Positions 1 to 10,795 of a stretch of 64,000 nucleotides of DNA are shown in pieces. The notes under the pieces were generated by a model, which saw nothing but the letters and a program-made list of their open reading frames with translations, was not told where the DNA came from and did not search any database. Made by a program: the position numbers and the translations under genes. The DNA comes from Dryococelus australis (taxonomy: Eukaryota > Arthropoda > Insecta > Phasmatodea > Phasmatidae). Position 1 is the stretch's first letter. Each line of letters opens with the position of its first letter. The stretch is taken from contig CM056995.1 in NCBI GenBank assembly GCA_029891345.1, forward strand, positions 216,632,547 to 216,696,546. The letters are read 5' to 3'.

Positions 1-195
1 TCGTTAAAGCCGATGAGAGCAAAGCGAGGTGAGTATGGAGCATCACCGGAATGAAGGGGAGAAGGAAAACTGGATATACCCGAGAAAACTTGCCTACATG
101 CGGCATCGTCCAGCACGATTCACACATGCGAAAATCCGGAGGGAGACCCTGCCGGAAATCGTACCGTTTACCTAGGTAGGAGGCGAGTAGTCTAA
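1..195 (-). mobile_element. SINE-A copy, cut by the window edge
   Basis: Reverse-strand copy of the tRNA-derived SINE-A family. On the plus strand one reads the diagnostic body GAGGTGAGTATGGAGC, then CGGCATCGTCCAGCACGATT, then the inverted tRNA-like head ending near GGCGAGTAGTCTAACC. The B-box region is eroded. The tail side is cut at base 1. Confidence 0.75.
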
Positions 196-860
196 CCAAT
201 ACAAACCCCCCCCCCCTCCCTCTTATAAACTCGTGGGAGGTTACACATTTGGTATAAAGGAATATCACAAGCACGGCTTGGAGTGGGTGTTAACCGATGT
301 TTTCCAACCCCAATACAAACACAAATACCTTCTTAATTCTATGCCCAGCTAGGTTATAACATTTAATTGGCTCAAACATGTTGGAAAACAATAATAAATA
401 ATAATTAAAATAAACTATTTCTTCTTAGGCTGCAACTTTTTGAAAAGTAAAAATAGCTTAATAATGTGCGCTCTGAGTTTTTACAATGAGAATAATTACG
501 GGAAAACTGGTTCCTAGCAACATTAACTTACAATAAAATTATACGTAAAAATAATTATTAACTGTTTCATTATTTCTATATAGTCAGCGGTCGTGTACCG
601 AATATATAGATTTTTATATCCCCTAAAAGAATCTTTTTCACTGCGACGTGTTTTGGAGATATATTTCTAGTACTTTTTAAGAAGTTTGATGGAAGATCCT
701 GATCTTAAATAGCTCGTTCATTAAGTTAGTTTATCTAATAAGTTAATGGTTCTTAAATGGTGGCCTTTTCAATTTGACAGTAAGTTATATACTTCTTGAA
801 TCACTGAACGTTTAAGACTGTAGCTCTCAGAACTGTAGATATAATCAATTTTGTAAATAC
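196..860. other. AT-rich stretch, nothing recognised
   Basis: A C10 run lies at about 208-217. The rest is AT-rich unique sequence with no ORF above background and no repeat shared with the rest of the window. Confidence 0.5.
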
Positions 861-997
861 AGGATGTCCATTCGAAACATCCCTGATTTCAAAGTGCAAT
901 ATAAAAAACTATTAAACATATAATCTTGCGGTTTGCATCATCCTGTAAAGCAACTCAAAAATGTTTACACGAATAATCAGTGCACTTCTAAGTGTAC
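861..997. mobile_element. Possible 3' end of a mariner-like element
   Basis: The motif ACAGGATGTCCATTCGAAAC at about 861 resembles the outer end of Tc1/mariner-type elements, and it lies just beyond the transposase stop codon on the minus strand. The opposite terminus was not found, so the element is truncated or too diverged to bound. Confidence 0.35.
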
Positions 998-1309
998 TCA
1001 TTTCGTAGCGCTCAAAATATCTAAGCGATACTGAATCTCAGCCCATGTGCGCCCAAATATGTCTGGGTTGATGGAACTGATTGCATCCACCATTCTTCTG
1101 CGGAGATCGCCAACGTCACGTACAGGCGAGACATACACAATGTCTTTCACATAACCCCACAGGTAAGAATCCAGAGCGGCTATGTCTGGAGATCGCAGTG
1201 GCCACTTGATCGGTCCATCTCGTACTGTCCATCGTTGTGGAAATGTTCTGTCCAAGAACTCACGAACATGTTAACTCCAGTGCGGTGGTGTCTATGCGTC
1301 GTTTTGTGG
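998..1309 (-). pseudogene. Tc1/mariner-like transposase, C-terminal relic
   Basis: The minus strand encodes the C-terminal end of a DDE/D transposase of the Tc1/mariner-IS630 superfamily, which cuts and pastes TIR-bounded DNA. The recognisable block contains VREFLDRTFPQRW, then WPLRSPDIAALDSYLWGYVK and a tail that ends at the stop at 998. In this family the Asp of SPD is the third catalytic acidic residue. Upstream in the same frame, TPPHWS can be read just after DA and a stop codon; this is the degenerate form of the D-x-A-P-P-H motif that carries the second catalytic Asp. A further in-frame stop sits before HVREF. The N-terminal DNA-binding and first catalytic parts are absent. It is a non-functional fragment; a host-gene origin is unlikely. 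Confidence 0.8.
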
Positions 1310-1603
1310 AAAACGCAAGAGAAAACGAATGCCCTACACACCACGCTCACAGCAGGGAAATGCTCTCATGGCGGCGGGATGCGCGGACGGGAAATTATTC
1401 AGGCAAATTTCACTTCAAGAAAAATGAAGCAGTAAGCCTGTGAATTCACGTAGTGTTTTTTCTCAGTTTTAACGACGGCATAGCAAGTAGCGCGTGTCGT
1501 GTCGCTCCGAGTTCTTTCACAGGGAAGTGTGGGTTCGCGTATTTCAACGGCGTGTTAATGCCAGCCTCATGGCTCTGCACCGGTGATGTCAGACGCACCA
1601 TTT

Positions 1604-1675
1604 TCATGGTACTTGTACCATAATTAGACCTTATGTACCATGTACCATGGTCAGGTCATCATGGTACGCAAATGT
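1604..1675. repeat. Cluster of inverted ATGGTAC motifs
   Basis: Within about 70 bp, ATGGTAC or GTACCAT occurs five or six times in both orientations, including ATGGTAC-TT-GTACCAT at 1606-1621 and GTACCATGTACCATGG nearby. A single GTACCAT recurs near 1928. The function is unknown. Confidence 0.5.
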
Positions 1676-1679
1676 ACCG

Positions 1680-2338
1680 TAATTTGATTACAGTAAATAT
1701 ATGAAGCTAATGACTCTAAAATATACTAAAATATGATAAGTTTGTAGCGCTTCGTTTAAGTCTAAAGCCAAACCCGTATAATTTATATGCAAATTAAGAG
1801 TTGAATTTCAGTTGTACTTGAGGTCAGTAGTGCAGCGTTCAAACAATTGTTGTGTAAAATTGTGATTTTATACATTTTTTATAAGTATACTATAAGTGTG
1901 TGTCAGTGTGCCATTATTTGAATGTTCCGTACCATGACACTGACGATATAAAATCCCTGCTCTGCACTGTGTCGCGAACAGTATGCCACGTGGATGAGCA
2001 GTTGTGGGTTACGCCTCTTCCAGGTAGTGACTTATAGGACGATGGGAACAGGATTCGAAAATGGCGCTCGTGGTTTCTCGGGTAGGAATAAAACTATGTA
2101 TCGTTCCTTTCGCAGTCCCTCGATGAACGTATTTCTTTTGAGCAAATATGTCGATTTTTTTTTTAGATCTCGGCAGAGCACAGAGAATAATGCAGAAGTT
2201 TCAAAACAAACCATTACAGATTTGCCGTGTAAAATAACCCACAGCAGAAAACGTCTGAGAAAAGCATGTGAATATTTATTGCAGGCCATTTTAGAGGTGT
2301 GAAAAGCGACATCAGACCTCGCAGGGTGAGACCATATT
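1680..2338. other. Unassigned AT-rich DNA
   Basis: No motif or repeat family was recognised. The open frames on both strands near 1994-2364 overlap each other, have no protein-like signature and partly run into the neighbouring repeat. Confidence 0.45.
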
Positions 2339-2768
2339 GTGTAGTCTATTCCCGGTTTCTTCACACTTTATTAATCAAACCTTTGCGAGAGCACCCCATG
2401 TATGGCATGTTTAGTTATTTCCTGAATATGATATGTATCACAAGCTTTTCATATCTCCGTTAACATGAAAGTATCTTATTTTACCTTAAACTGAAGTGTT
2501 ACCTGTACTTTATTCGTAATTTTTAATATTTCATTTGTAATAACTGTGAATAAAAACAATGGGAAAACATGTATGTTGGTAGCATCCAGTAATAAATAGT
2601 TTTAATATTGTAGCTATCATTACAAATGAGTGCGCACGAATTCGGTGCATCGTCCTTTAGTGTAATTTTCTAGACTTAGTTAAGCTTAGTTTGCATATGA
2701 GGCGGAGGAATAGCCTGATAGTATAACTTCAGCACGGTTTCAGAAAAGATTGAAGTAACCGTGAATGG
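2339..2768 (+). mobile_element. Dispersed TIR element G, copy 1
   Basis: About 430 bp bounded by similar inverted ends: GTAGTCTATTCCCGGTTTCT on the left and the complement of GTAATCCATTCACGGTTACT on the right. The inside aligns by eye with copies at 38725-39153 (reverse) and 51345-51684, and with an end fragment at 54627-54697. It has no coding capacity, so it is MITE-like; the superfamily is unassigned. Confidence 0.6.
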
Positions 2769-3208
2769 ATTACATTTCGGAACAGAGAGGTGAAATATGA
2801 TACTTGTTATAAGTAAAAGTAACACTGGGTTCGACACACTTCGTTTATCATTTCTTAAATATTATTAAGTCTTGGTTTATTTCTTGTAGCTTCAAAGGAG
2901 GGGTTTAAGCCCCAGGCTCTCGTGTCCATGGCTCTGTCACAGAGTAAATAAGTGTACAGAAACGAAACGACGAGGTGGTTCCTTTTATTGAGGCGTGCCC
3001 ATCCTCTGATCGTCTGCGGGGGATTATGTTACCATGCGACGTTACGACATTTTGCTGGCTTGTGACAACATTATGAGTACCCCGTACGACTGGAGTTCAT
3101 GTGTAAGAATTTCACCTCTGTATTTTGAAGTACTATGTGTAGTCTCAACCGGCCAGTTAACGTGTCGCTTTTTACTCCTCTTAAATGGCCTGCAAGAAAT
3201 AATAGGGG
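2769..3208. other. Unassigned stretch
   Basis: No recognised gene or repeat. The ORF that starts at 3034 runs into the SINE-A copy downstream and is not a gene. Confidence 0.45.
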
Positions 3209-3448
3209 CCACGGTGGCTGAGCGGTTAGCCTACTCGCCTCCCACCAAGGCGATCCGGGTTCAATACCCGACCGGGTCACTCCGGTTTTTCTCATGTCGG
3301 TATCGCCGTTGGTCGGAGGGTTTTCTCGGGGATCACCCGTTTCCTCACCTTTCATTCCGGCGCCGCTCCATACTCACCTCATTCACCATCAGCTATCAAG
3401 ACCTTGCTGTTAAGAGCCGCCGAAATCCCTTCACTCACTCACTGCAAG
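3209..3448 (+). mobile_element. SINE-A, full-length reference copy
   Basis: This tRNA-derived SINE begins GGGGCCACGGTGGCTGAGCG. The A box is TGGCTGAGCGG and the B box is GGTTCAATACC, which together form the internal Pol III promoter. A body of about 170 bp follows, with TTTTCTCGGGGATCACCCG, CATTCCGGCGCCGCTCCATA and the tail CAAGACCTTGCTGTTAAGAG. It encodes no protein and would need LINE machinery supplied in trans. Translated ORFs across it on either strand are SINE shadows. Confidence 0.88.
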
Positions 3449-3960
3449 AAATAAATACTCGCTTCTTTTCAGACGTTTTCTGCTATGGATTATTTTACAT
3501 GGCGAATATGTAATGATTTGATTTAAAGTTTGTGCATTATTAGCTATGCTTTGTCGAGATAAAGCAAATTCGATCAATTTTCTTAAAAGAAATATGCTGC
3601 GGAAAATATATATTTCTAAAATATCAGGCTGTTCAAGAGTAAATTTTCTTCTAGATTTTCTGGGTATTTTATGGTTTCTGGTATGATATTGAAAATAAAT
3701 TGATGAAAATACCCAATTCCTGGGGAAAGCGGCACTCTTCGTGTTTGTGTTTTTTAGGTAAATATGAAAATTTTAACTGAACACTATTCATACCAATTTA
3801 AAAAATCAATTTGAACACAAATTTTGGTTTCAGCTGAAGTGTTTATTTAAGTTACAAGAACGAAGTTTTGTTATTTATTCGAAATCCACGCTTTGTTCAT
3901 CTCTAGTAAGGGTTTCACTTATCTACATTTTAACTTTAAATTTAGTACCTATACTTAAGG
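3449..3960. other. AT-rich stretch
   Basis: Unique AT-rich sequence. No recognised feature. Confidence 0.45.
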
Positions 3961-4400
3961 GCCCCTCCTACCTGACCCGCATTTGAGGCCAAGAAGCGTG
4001 GAACCAATAAGGACGAGACTGCCACGCGTATCAAGTGCGTCGTCACCTCTAAGTACAAGGATCTCAACAGCGCGTAGTGTTCTAGTCGCACTGCGTCTAC
4101 CTATGGGACTTTCAGCGGCGACCCTTTGTATTTTGTTGTTGGAAACTCTGCAGGGAAGTTCAGTGCAGGGGCCGTTGAGTAGTTTTGTATGTACCTGATG
4201 TGCATATCTTTAATACAGAGCTTTCAAAAAACCGTTTTTGGTCGTTCCGGAGTGCATGTTTCTAATGTACGGGGCATTTTGAAAGTACTCAAGAGCACTA
4301 GTCTGAAGCGGGTGTTCTTTTCGTAGGTCAGCACATTGGACACACGTTAAGGTTGAAGTAAAGCAACTGCCTATGGAGTAATGCACGCGACTATACAACG
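3961..4400 (+). repeat. Dispersed repeat I, copy 1
   Basis: The segment matches by eye three other places: 32090-32790 (reverse), 44995-45110 and 59465-59880. Shared landmarks, in order, are an ACTGCCACGCGTATCAAGTG-like block, GGGACTTTCAGCGGCGACCC, and AGCTTTCAAAAAACCGTTTT followed by a block about an AGTGCATGTTTCTAATGTAC-like stretch. The class is unknown. It may be an LTR or a long MITE; no clear termini were found. Confidence 0.5.
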
Positions 4401-4867
4401 TGAAGAACTCGCAAAAAAAAGTAGTATAGACACAGAAAAATTGCTAGAAAAGTGAGTTTTAGGCTATATACGAAATAATAATGTATATACTTTGCAACAT
4501 TGTAAAATATCTTACTAAACATAGTTTTTAAAATCTAAAACATGAATCGATCGATAGAGTCCGAATTTTAACCAAATTTAAGCCCATTTCCGTTTTGTAT
4601 GCTTCGAAAAGCAGAATTTACAAGAATACCTTCGTCATGGAATATAGTCATAATATTTACTATTATTGCATGTAAGAAGATTGTAATAATAATATAGGAA
4701 ACATTTTCTTGCGATTCATTTTATGTGCGTCCATTTGTCACAAACAATTATGGCTGGAACTGACGTAAATAAAGTTAATTATACAATTGATGTTATACAT
4801 TGTTACTAAGAAACTTACAGCAATATTTGACATTACATTTTGTGGTTCAGTACCCATAATACGAGCA
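4401..4867. other. AT-rich stretch
   Basis: No recognised gene or repeat. Confidence 0.45.
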
Positions 4868-4990
4868 CCCATTTAGCAGTGGTAAAGTAGGGCAGTGGAT
4901 ATGGCTGATCATGAAAGCCTCAGCATGCTTCGCTTTGTGGGCGGAGGTTCGAGCCCAACCACGTCCAAAAACGCTTTTGTGTAGACAATA
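4868..4990 (+). repeat. tRNA-like segment, possible old SINE
   Basis: The B-box-like stretch GGTTCGAGCCC at about 4947 is preceded by about 60 bp that could be a decayed tRNA-like head (GGTAAAGTAGGGCAGTGG). No other copy was seen in the window and no cloverleaf was established, so this is weak. Confidence 0.3.
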
Positions 4991-5732
4991 TTTGTGTTCT
5001 GCGGCAAAATAATTCGTACCTAACTTACATCACATAGGAATGATCTGTGCTTATTTATTAACCAACTATAAATAAGTATTTCTCTACTACTTGAATTAGT
5101 AGATTTCTTGTAACTGATGATTAAGTGATATATTTTCTACTTATTCCGGATGGAGCAGTTTCAACTGACAATCAGTAAAAAATAACTGATTCCTATTTAG
5201 AGTGTACTACGGCTGTTCGACCACGTCTTACAATTTCTACAAATTCTATACTACTATAATTATTTTTTATATTGTTAGGGCATTTATAATTAAAAGTTTG
5301 GTTTCAAAATGTTTCTCACTGTTATTTATGTTAAGAGTCAGCTTACTTCTTGCCCATACAGAGAGTGTGAACGTAAAGATCAGGTTTAGACATGTGTGAT
5401 GTGGATGCCTGCGCGAAAGTGGCATTCCTATGTTCCGCGACGCTCACCAGCAAACCTCCGTGAAAAGTGGGGCGACGATAAGATGGAACTGGAGATCATA
5501 ACAGGTCTACCATTTGTGAGGCGACGGCGTCAGGCGTGTAGCAATTACCGCGCCGACCTGTGTGTTCACATTTCTTGCAACCTGCAGTTTAAATGTAAGC
5601 TGGTGCGAACAAACTGGAGAGCATCAAAGTCGAAACTGAGCTTTCAGTAACGACACGTCACCTTCGTAATTAAATTTTCTCCAGAAAGGTACTTTGAAAA
5701 ATGCTAATCTGTGCTTGCTTGTCTTCACTTTT
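4991..5732. other. AT-rich stretch with a slightly GC-richer end
   Basis: No family was recognised. The short ORFs at 5202-5399 and 5396-5650 lack any protein-family signature. Confidence 0.4.
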
Positions 5733-5878
5733 ATACAGAATGTTCCCAAATATGTGAGAATTAATCAGGGAGTGGATAGTACACCCCTAAACCACACAAA
5801 ATGTCCTTATGAATCCATGTCTAATGTCGATAGTTTCTAAGTTACAGACCTTCCAACATTGTACCACTTATATTGGTA

Positions 5879-6283
5879 TAGGCTGTTCAAGGTAAAATAA
5901 GCACTTCTGAAAGCCCTGCTTAAGATCTGCTTGTATACACGTTATGTATTCCTCCGCCTTATTTAAAATTGACATTGCGATGGGCCCCATCACTTTATTC
6001 TTACATCAATCAAATGAAACTGGAAAATTATTAGGTAAGTAAATACTTTACAAATCTGCCCATTTTTACACTTCGATGCATTAAAAAAATAGAAAGCGAA
6101 AGAAAGTTATCCCGAATAATTTCCTAAAATTTTTGTTTCGATGTCAAGATATGGAACTACTTTACATCCATCGTTACCAATTTTACTGGACGAATATCAC
6201 CCATTTTAATATATGCATGCAGAGGCAGTGACTTTTTTCATAAGGTGCATTTCTAAAGTGCTCACTTTATCGTGAACAGCCTT
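5879..6283 (+). mobile_element. MITE-1 copy 1
   Basis: It runs from AGGCTGTTCAAGGTAAAATA to GTGCTCACTTTATCGTGAAC plus AGCC. It has the family core CTGCTTAAGATCTGCTTG, ATTAAAAAAATAGAAAGCGA and TCCATCGTTACCAATTTTAC. TA precedes it at 5877-5878. It is nested in the mariner-like element, so it inserted later. Confidence 0.85.
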
Positions 6284-6391
6284 GAATATCTCATCTTCTG
6301 CGAGGTGTGCCTGGTAATGTGATCACCGGAGTGGCCTGAGTTTTGCTATAGGTCTCGCAAAGGTGGAAAGACCGTGCAGGACCAACCGTCT

Positions 6392-6575
6392 GGTTTACAC
6401 GCTCTCCGGATCCCAATCCACAGGACTATTGCCTGTAGGGGCATCTCAAGGACATTGTTTATGCAACTCCAGTTCCGTACGAAGCCGTGCTTCGCCAGCG
6501 AAGCGTGGTGCAGTTCCTTGGAGTACCTCAATGTGTCAGACAATTAATTAAGAGGTGTGTCTATAAGAGGTGTGT
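6392..6575 (+). pseudogene. Tc1/mariner-like transposase, C-terminal relic
   Basis: The plus-strand frame through 6395 reads RSPDPNPQDYCL, a stop, then GHLKDIVYATPVPYEAVLRQ and onwards to about LIKRCV. In this transposase family the consensus is RSPDLNPLDYFLWGHLKD, so the third catalytic Asp (in SPD) is kept while the Trp codon of LWGH has become a stop. Only the last part of the protein remains, inside the TIR-bounded element at 5733-6840. It is a dead remnant. Longer ORFs in other frames here, on both strands, are shadows. Confidence 0.8.
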
Positions 6576-7040
6576 CTAGGCGTGCTTTCAGGCACAAGGT
6601 GGGCATCTTGAGCACTTCTCGTAGAGTGACGTATCACTGCTCGTACACTAATATGGCTACAACTACTCGAACTGGAACGTGCCAGGAAGACTATTAGGAT
6701 TGCATCCAGTACAACATTGGAAGATATGTAACCATGAATCTATCCACTTTAGGACATGTTTATAGTGACATTTTTTGTTGTTTTGGGGTGTCTTATTTAC
6801 TCTCCGATTACTTCCCACACATTTGAGAACATCCTGTATATTAAAGTGTATTAAGTTTTGTTAGAAAAGTAAGTATTCTGAGAAGTGAATTACAGTTCAA
6901 TCATGCTTTATATAAATTAAAATTTATTGTTGATATAAAAATCTTAATATCATTATTTTTTTAACTTGGCACCACATTAAAACTTTCTATTCAAGCACCG
7001 TAAAACTGACAATTATGTACACATGTTTGCTGGAGGCATG

Positions 7041-7282
7041 GTTTTGTAGTCAGACTGCTCGCTCCCACCAAGGTGAACCGGGTTCGGTTCCCAGCGAGGT
7101 CACCCCGATTTTTGCATTAAGAAAACGTGGCGGACACTGCTGCTGGCCGGCGGCAATCCCGTCTCGTCCCCTCCCCCGCTCTTGCATTCCACCGCTGATT
7201 CATTCTCATCACGTGTCACCCTCACTGGTGGAATACAAGACCTCGTTGTTAAGGGGTATCGTGGATTTATGAAATTTTCGCC
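7041..7282 (+). mobile_element. SINE-A copy
   Basis: The head is partly lost (GTCAGACTGCTCGCTCCCAC), then comes B-box GGTTCGGTTCC and a diverged body ending CAAGACCTCGTTGTTAAGGG. Confidence 0.7.
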
Positions 7283-7338
7283 GCAACCTTCCTCACAGAT
7301 TATGTTATTTTTTATTTTAGCGATCGACCGGTCATCGT

Positions 7339-7633
7339 TAAAGACCTGCGAAATTCGCGTTATTATTTAAGGACAGACTGAACTGCAATTTACTGTGCAT
7401 TTGACCGTCTTCAGTCATTTGCCAGAAATATGTTTAGTACGTCTCGGAAAACTCTTGAGCCAATAATATTATATCAGCAATGGAGTGGCCAATGTCTTTT
7501 ATGGAGATCAAGCAGGTAGGTTACGTCGATTAAAGTGCAGCGGCCAATTAAACCACAGACTGGGCTCACATGTTTATAACGCAGTGGATTCTACCCTGTG
7601 ACCGAACGATAATGCGAATTTTGCACGTCTCTA
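7339..7633 (+). mobile_element. T8-C element, copy 1
   Basis: 295 bp with inverted ends TAAAGACCTGCGAAATTCGC and its near complement ending TTTTGCACGTCTCTA. The length matches other T8-C copies. The flanking 8-mers GTCATCGT and AGCATAGG do not match, so the target duplication has decayed or one flank has been rearranged. Confidence 0.7.
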
Positions 7634-7639
7634 AGCATA

Positions 7640-8811
7640 GGGCATTGATTCCCACGTGCTCTAAAATCGGTATTCCTTTATTGCTGTTAATGGCATCATT
7701 TCTGTAATCATCTGCAAAAAAACTACTTATTTCTTGCGGCAGTCCCCAGTAAAAGTTAAGATAGGCAGTGGAGCTGTAATAAAGTGATTCATCTTCGAAA
7801 GCTATCATTTATGCTATGTCGTTCGAGAATTTTCGTTAAACACTCTTAAATGGAACTTAAGGTGAAGAACTGATAAATCTAAAATGGTGTGTAACTCGCA
7901 TTTGACGACAGGTTTCTGACATACAGGTGACCGTCGGTCATATCAGCAAAGCATGAAAAAATGCACTAAGAAGAGCAGAGATGGAGAACACTGACGGGTT
8001 ACGTAGGAATACGACGAGAAATCCCACCCATCATTGGTAAGGTACATAAGTTTTTTTTTCAAACGAAAATTAGGGTTTCAATCTCCCGCGGGTTGGACCC
8101 AAATCAGCCTGATGGAAGATAAATATCTAGATCGTGTATAGTTGCCTTACCTGTCACCTCCATTCCCTTCTTGAAGTCTGTGTGTTTTGGTATAGTGTTT
8201 CCTTCTGTCTTCTCTTTCAATAACTCCTCTAGCTGGAGTACTCCACTCAGTTCGAGGTCAACTTGTAGTCTACCTCGACCTGCGGCGCTGTCCCTACCAC
8301 AGTCTCCTTGGAAACTGTTCTAGTTCATATCTCTCGCAAGTGTCGAAACCAACTCCACATTCTTCTTTCCCTCGCCTTTTCTCTTTATCTTTATTGACAA
8401 TCACGTCAAATCCTTTACTTATTTTCCTCTTGGTAATCACCTTCTAGTTATTCACTTTTCACTGTTTGCCAGGTTTTGCATCATTTACATAGGACATTCT
8501 ATTCGCAGTTATATTAACCTTTGTTCAACTCCCGCAATACTTACCATTTAGCAGTATGGTCTATACAAAGGATCATTTACGCACCGTTTGGTTGGCAGAG
8601 GATAGTTTAATTTTTATGCGTTGTGCTGTACTTTCACACCGAGAAAACCGAAATAGACAAATTAAAAATTACCAGGCGACACCTGTCGAAAATGTACCTT
8701 GTGGGTCCAATTCAGAAAATTATGACAATCCCTGTCAGTCTTTACATAAACACCCCACCCCTTTTTTCTCACGTTTAACTAAATAGTCTCATCTTCCTGC
8801 TTTTAGATACC
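7640..8811. other. Unassigned stretch, CT-rich part at 8150-8480
   Basis: No gene or repeat family was recognised. The sequence from about 8150 to 8480 is pyrimidine-rich on the plus strand. The ORFs at 7566-7808 and 8556-8786 have no recognisable features. Confidence 0.4.
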
Positions 8812-8905
8812 AAACTAACTGAATATAGCAGCACAATTATCCACGTTTCTCCTGGTATTCGAGCGTCGAACATCACGTTCCATAGGTAACGACCTAGCTT
8901 CATAT
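8812..8905 (-). repeat. SINE-D-like repeat, reverse copy
   Basis: The reverse complement aligns with 9155-9251: AGCTAGGTCGTTACC, then GTTCGACGCTCGAATACC, then an AACGTG-to-TTCAGTTAGTTT tail. The GYTCGAATACC part resembles a Pol III B box. This is one of two inverted copies about 250 bp apart. Confidence 0.5.
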
Positions 8906-9154
8906 ACGTTATTATTTCTGAAGAACTAATTGTCAGGTTTCTGTTATAATTCAGGCGGCAATTAATTTCTCGGTTTCTATACTTCAAAAATTTTAATAGC
9001 CTTACGTTGCTGCTCAAGTTATGTAGTCTACCTACGTGATTTGTTGGTTTCCCCAGCTTACTGTATTGGGCGTTTTGGGTTTTCAGGAAGTTGTTGGCGT
9101 ATTATTAGTGACCAAGTTGCAAAATGGTACAAATAGCATAAGTCTATATCTACA

Positions 9155-9251
9155 GCTGTCGGCGCTAGGTCGTTACCTTCGGATCGTGAGATTCTGGGTT
9201 CGAATACCACGTCAAACGTGCATAATTGTGCCGTATACATTCAGTTAGTTT
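9155..9251 (+). repeat. SINE-D-like repeat, forward copy
   Basis: GCGCTAGGTCGTTACCTTCG, B-box-like GGTTCGAATACC and the tail CATTCAGTTAGTTT match the reverse copy at 8812-8905. It is probably a tRNA-derived fragment with no A box left. Confidence 0.5.
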
Positions 9252-9611
9252 GTCATATAAAGCACACTATTCCTATTTTTGATTGGCGCACTAGCCCCGT
9301 ACTCATGAAAACGATGATAAATAAACATGTTAAATAAAAAAGATGAACTAAAAAGTGTGCACACCTTTAGCTCTACTAGAGAACTGCACAGATTTTGCTG
9401 TTCAATCACCGAGTTGTGACGAGACGTTGCCAAATGAGGTACTTGGAATTTGTTGATTTCTTATTTTGGTTAAACAAGATAATCGTTCCTTAGTCCTTAG
9501 TCACAGTGTTCTATATCAATGACGTTGCGTAGAAAGTGTCATCAATGACCTACATTGTACACGGCGTGAAACAATAGTACCATGAGTAACATCCCTTATG
9601 TGTGAGAGGTA
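9252..9611. other. Unassigned stretch
   Basis: Nothing recognised. Confidence 0.4.
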
Positions 9612-10033
9612 TAGGCTGTTCACTGAAAAATAAACACTTTTGAAAGCCCTGCTGATGATCTACTTGTATGCACCTTGTGTATTCTACCGCCTTATGTAAA
9701 TTTAACATTGCCATGAACTTCCTCACTTTATTCATGCGTCGGTCAAGTGCAACTGTGAAATTAAAAGAAAAGTCAATATTTTATAAATCCGTTCATTTCT
9801 ACACTTCGATGCATTAAAAAAAACATAAAATGAAATAAATAATTTAAGTTATCACAAATAGTTGCCTTACACTTTTTATTCGACGTTAAGATATCGAACT
9901 AATATTCTCTCCATCGTTACCAACTTTACTGGGCGCATGTCACCCAGTGCGCCCGTTAAATATATACAGCTTGGGGCAGTGACTTTTTTCTCAGGTTTAT
10001 TTCAAATGTTCTCAATTTATTGTGAACAGCCTT
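9612..10033 (+). mobile_element. MITE-1 copy 2
   Basis: It begins AGGCTGTTCACTGAAAAATA and ends in TTGTGAACAGCCTT. The core ACACTTCGATGCATTAAAAA and TCTCCATCGTTACCAACTTT is well kept. A TA precedes the element. Confidence 0.85.
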
Positions 10034-10795
10034 TATCATTCACTGTTGAGGCTGTATATATCATTCTCTCACAATCAACTGCCGCCAGTTTCATGAATCA
10101 CAAACACAATTTCATTGATCCTAGGTATGACGAAGCGTCATCACGATAGCAGTACAGTTCCATACAAGATTTTTGTTGGTTGCAGCGCCTACAGAGATAT
10201 ATTTATGAGTGACTGAAAGTCTTAATGGCAAGCGTAGGAACTTATGAAGCCGTATTTAGAGAACGGCCACGACAAACAGAAGTCACGGCGTCTAAGGACA
10301 CGCCCAAGTGTGATGAACTTGTGCTGTCGCACTGAGAATGCTGTTGTGGCCGGCTCTTATACCACATGAGGGGCAGTGACCGTATTCATCTGTGGCCAGG
10401 TTACACGAACCACACCCACCCCGGACTGGTAGGCGTGACCTTGTACTGCTCAAAGTTGCGTGTTGCAGGAGGACGTTGGGTGGGTGCAGGTCCCTCCCAC
10501 AGCGGAGTTCGTCGCAGTTCCATGACCCTTGGTTCCCCCCCTCCCACAATCACACACAGTCGCCTCGAACACTTGTTATTCCTGACTTGTCTCCGGGAAC
10601 TACCTGCTTCCTCGCCGCTCGTCAACGTCAGACAGAACAAGCCGGCCCTGCTGTTCATCATCGGGACGCTACTCCTTAGGCACGATCAAGGGGGGGGGGG
10701 GAGTACAAGCCCTTGTGTACCGCTTGTCCTCCCATTATACAGGATGAGTGTGAATTCGATCGACAAACTTAGTGGGAAGATTTCTTATGCAAACT
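10034..10795. other. GC-richer unassigned segment with G10 run
   Basis: Bases 10260-10740 are distinctly richer in GC than their surroundings and open in several frames on both strands. None of the translations matches a family I know. A G run lies at about 10690-10699. It could be a fragment of an unrecognised transposon or a host UTR or exon; I cannot decide. Confidence 0.3.

Larger units (their letters stand above)
5733..6840 (+). mobile_element. Mariner-like element with long TIRs, interrupted by MITE-1
   Basis: The left end reads ATACAGAATGTTCCCAAATA. The right end, read in reverse, gives ATACAGGATGTTCTCAAATG, with TA at the outside. The inverted similarity continues for about 130 bp inward: AATGTCCTTATGAATCC-like on the left, and on the right a complement ending in a CCAACATTGTAC-like block. 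A MITE-1 copy (5879-6283) sits just inside the left TIR, and a C-terminal transposase relic (6392-6575) lies beyond it. TA-flanked TIRs plus an IS630/mariner transposase fragment identify the superfamily. The element is internally deleted and cannot be active. Confidence 0.7.

Noticed and set aside
3034-3513. 159-codon plus-strand ORF, and a 94-codon ORF opposite (3071-3355)
   Set aside because: Both read through the SINE-A copy at 3209-3448; the same translated words recur from other SINE-A copies.
10737-10795. ATACAGGATGAGTGTG as a mariner terminus
   Set aside because: No matching inverted end or transposase nearby.
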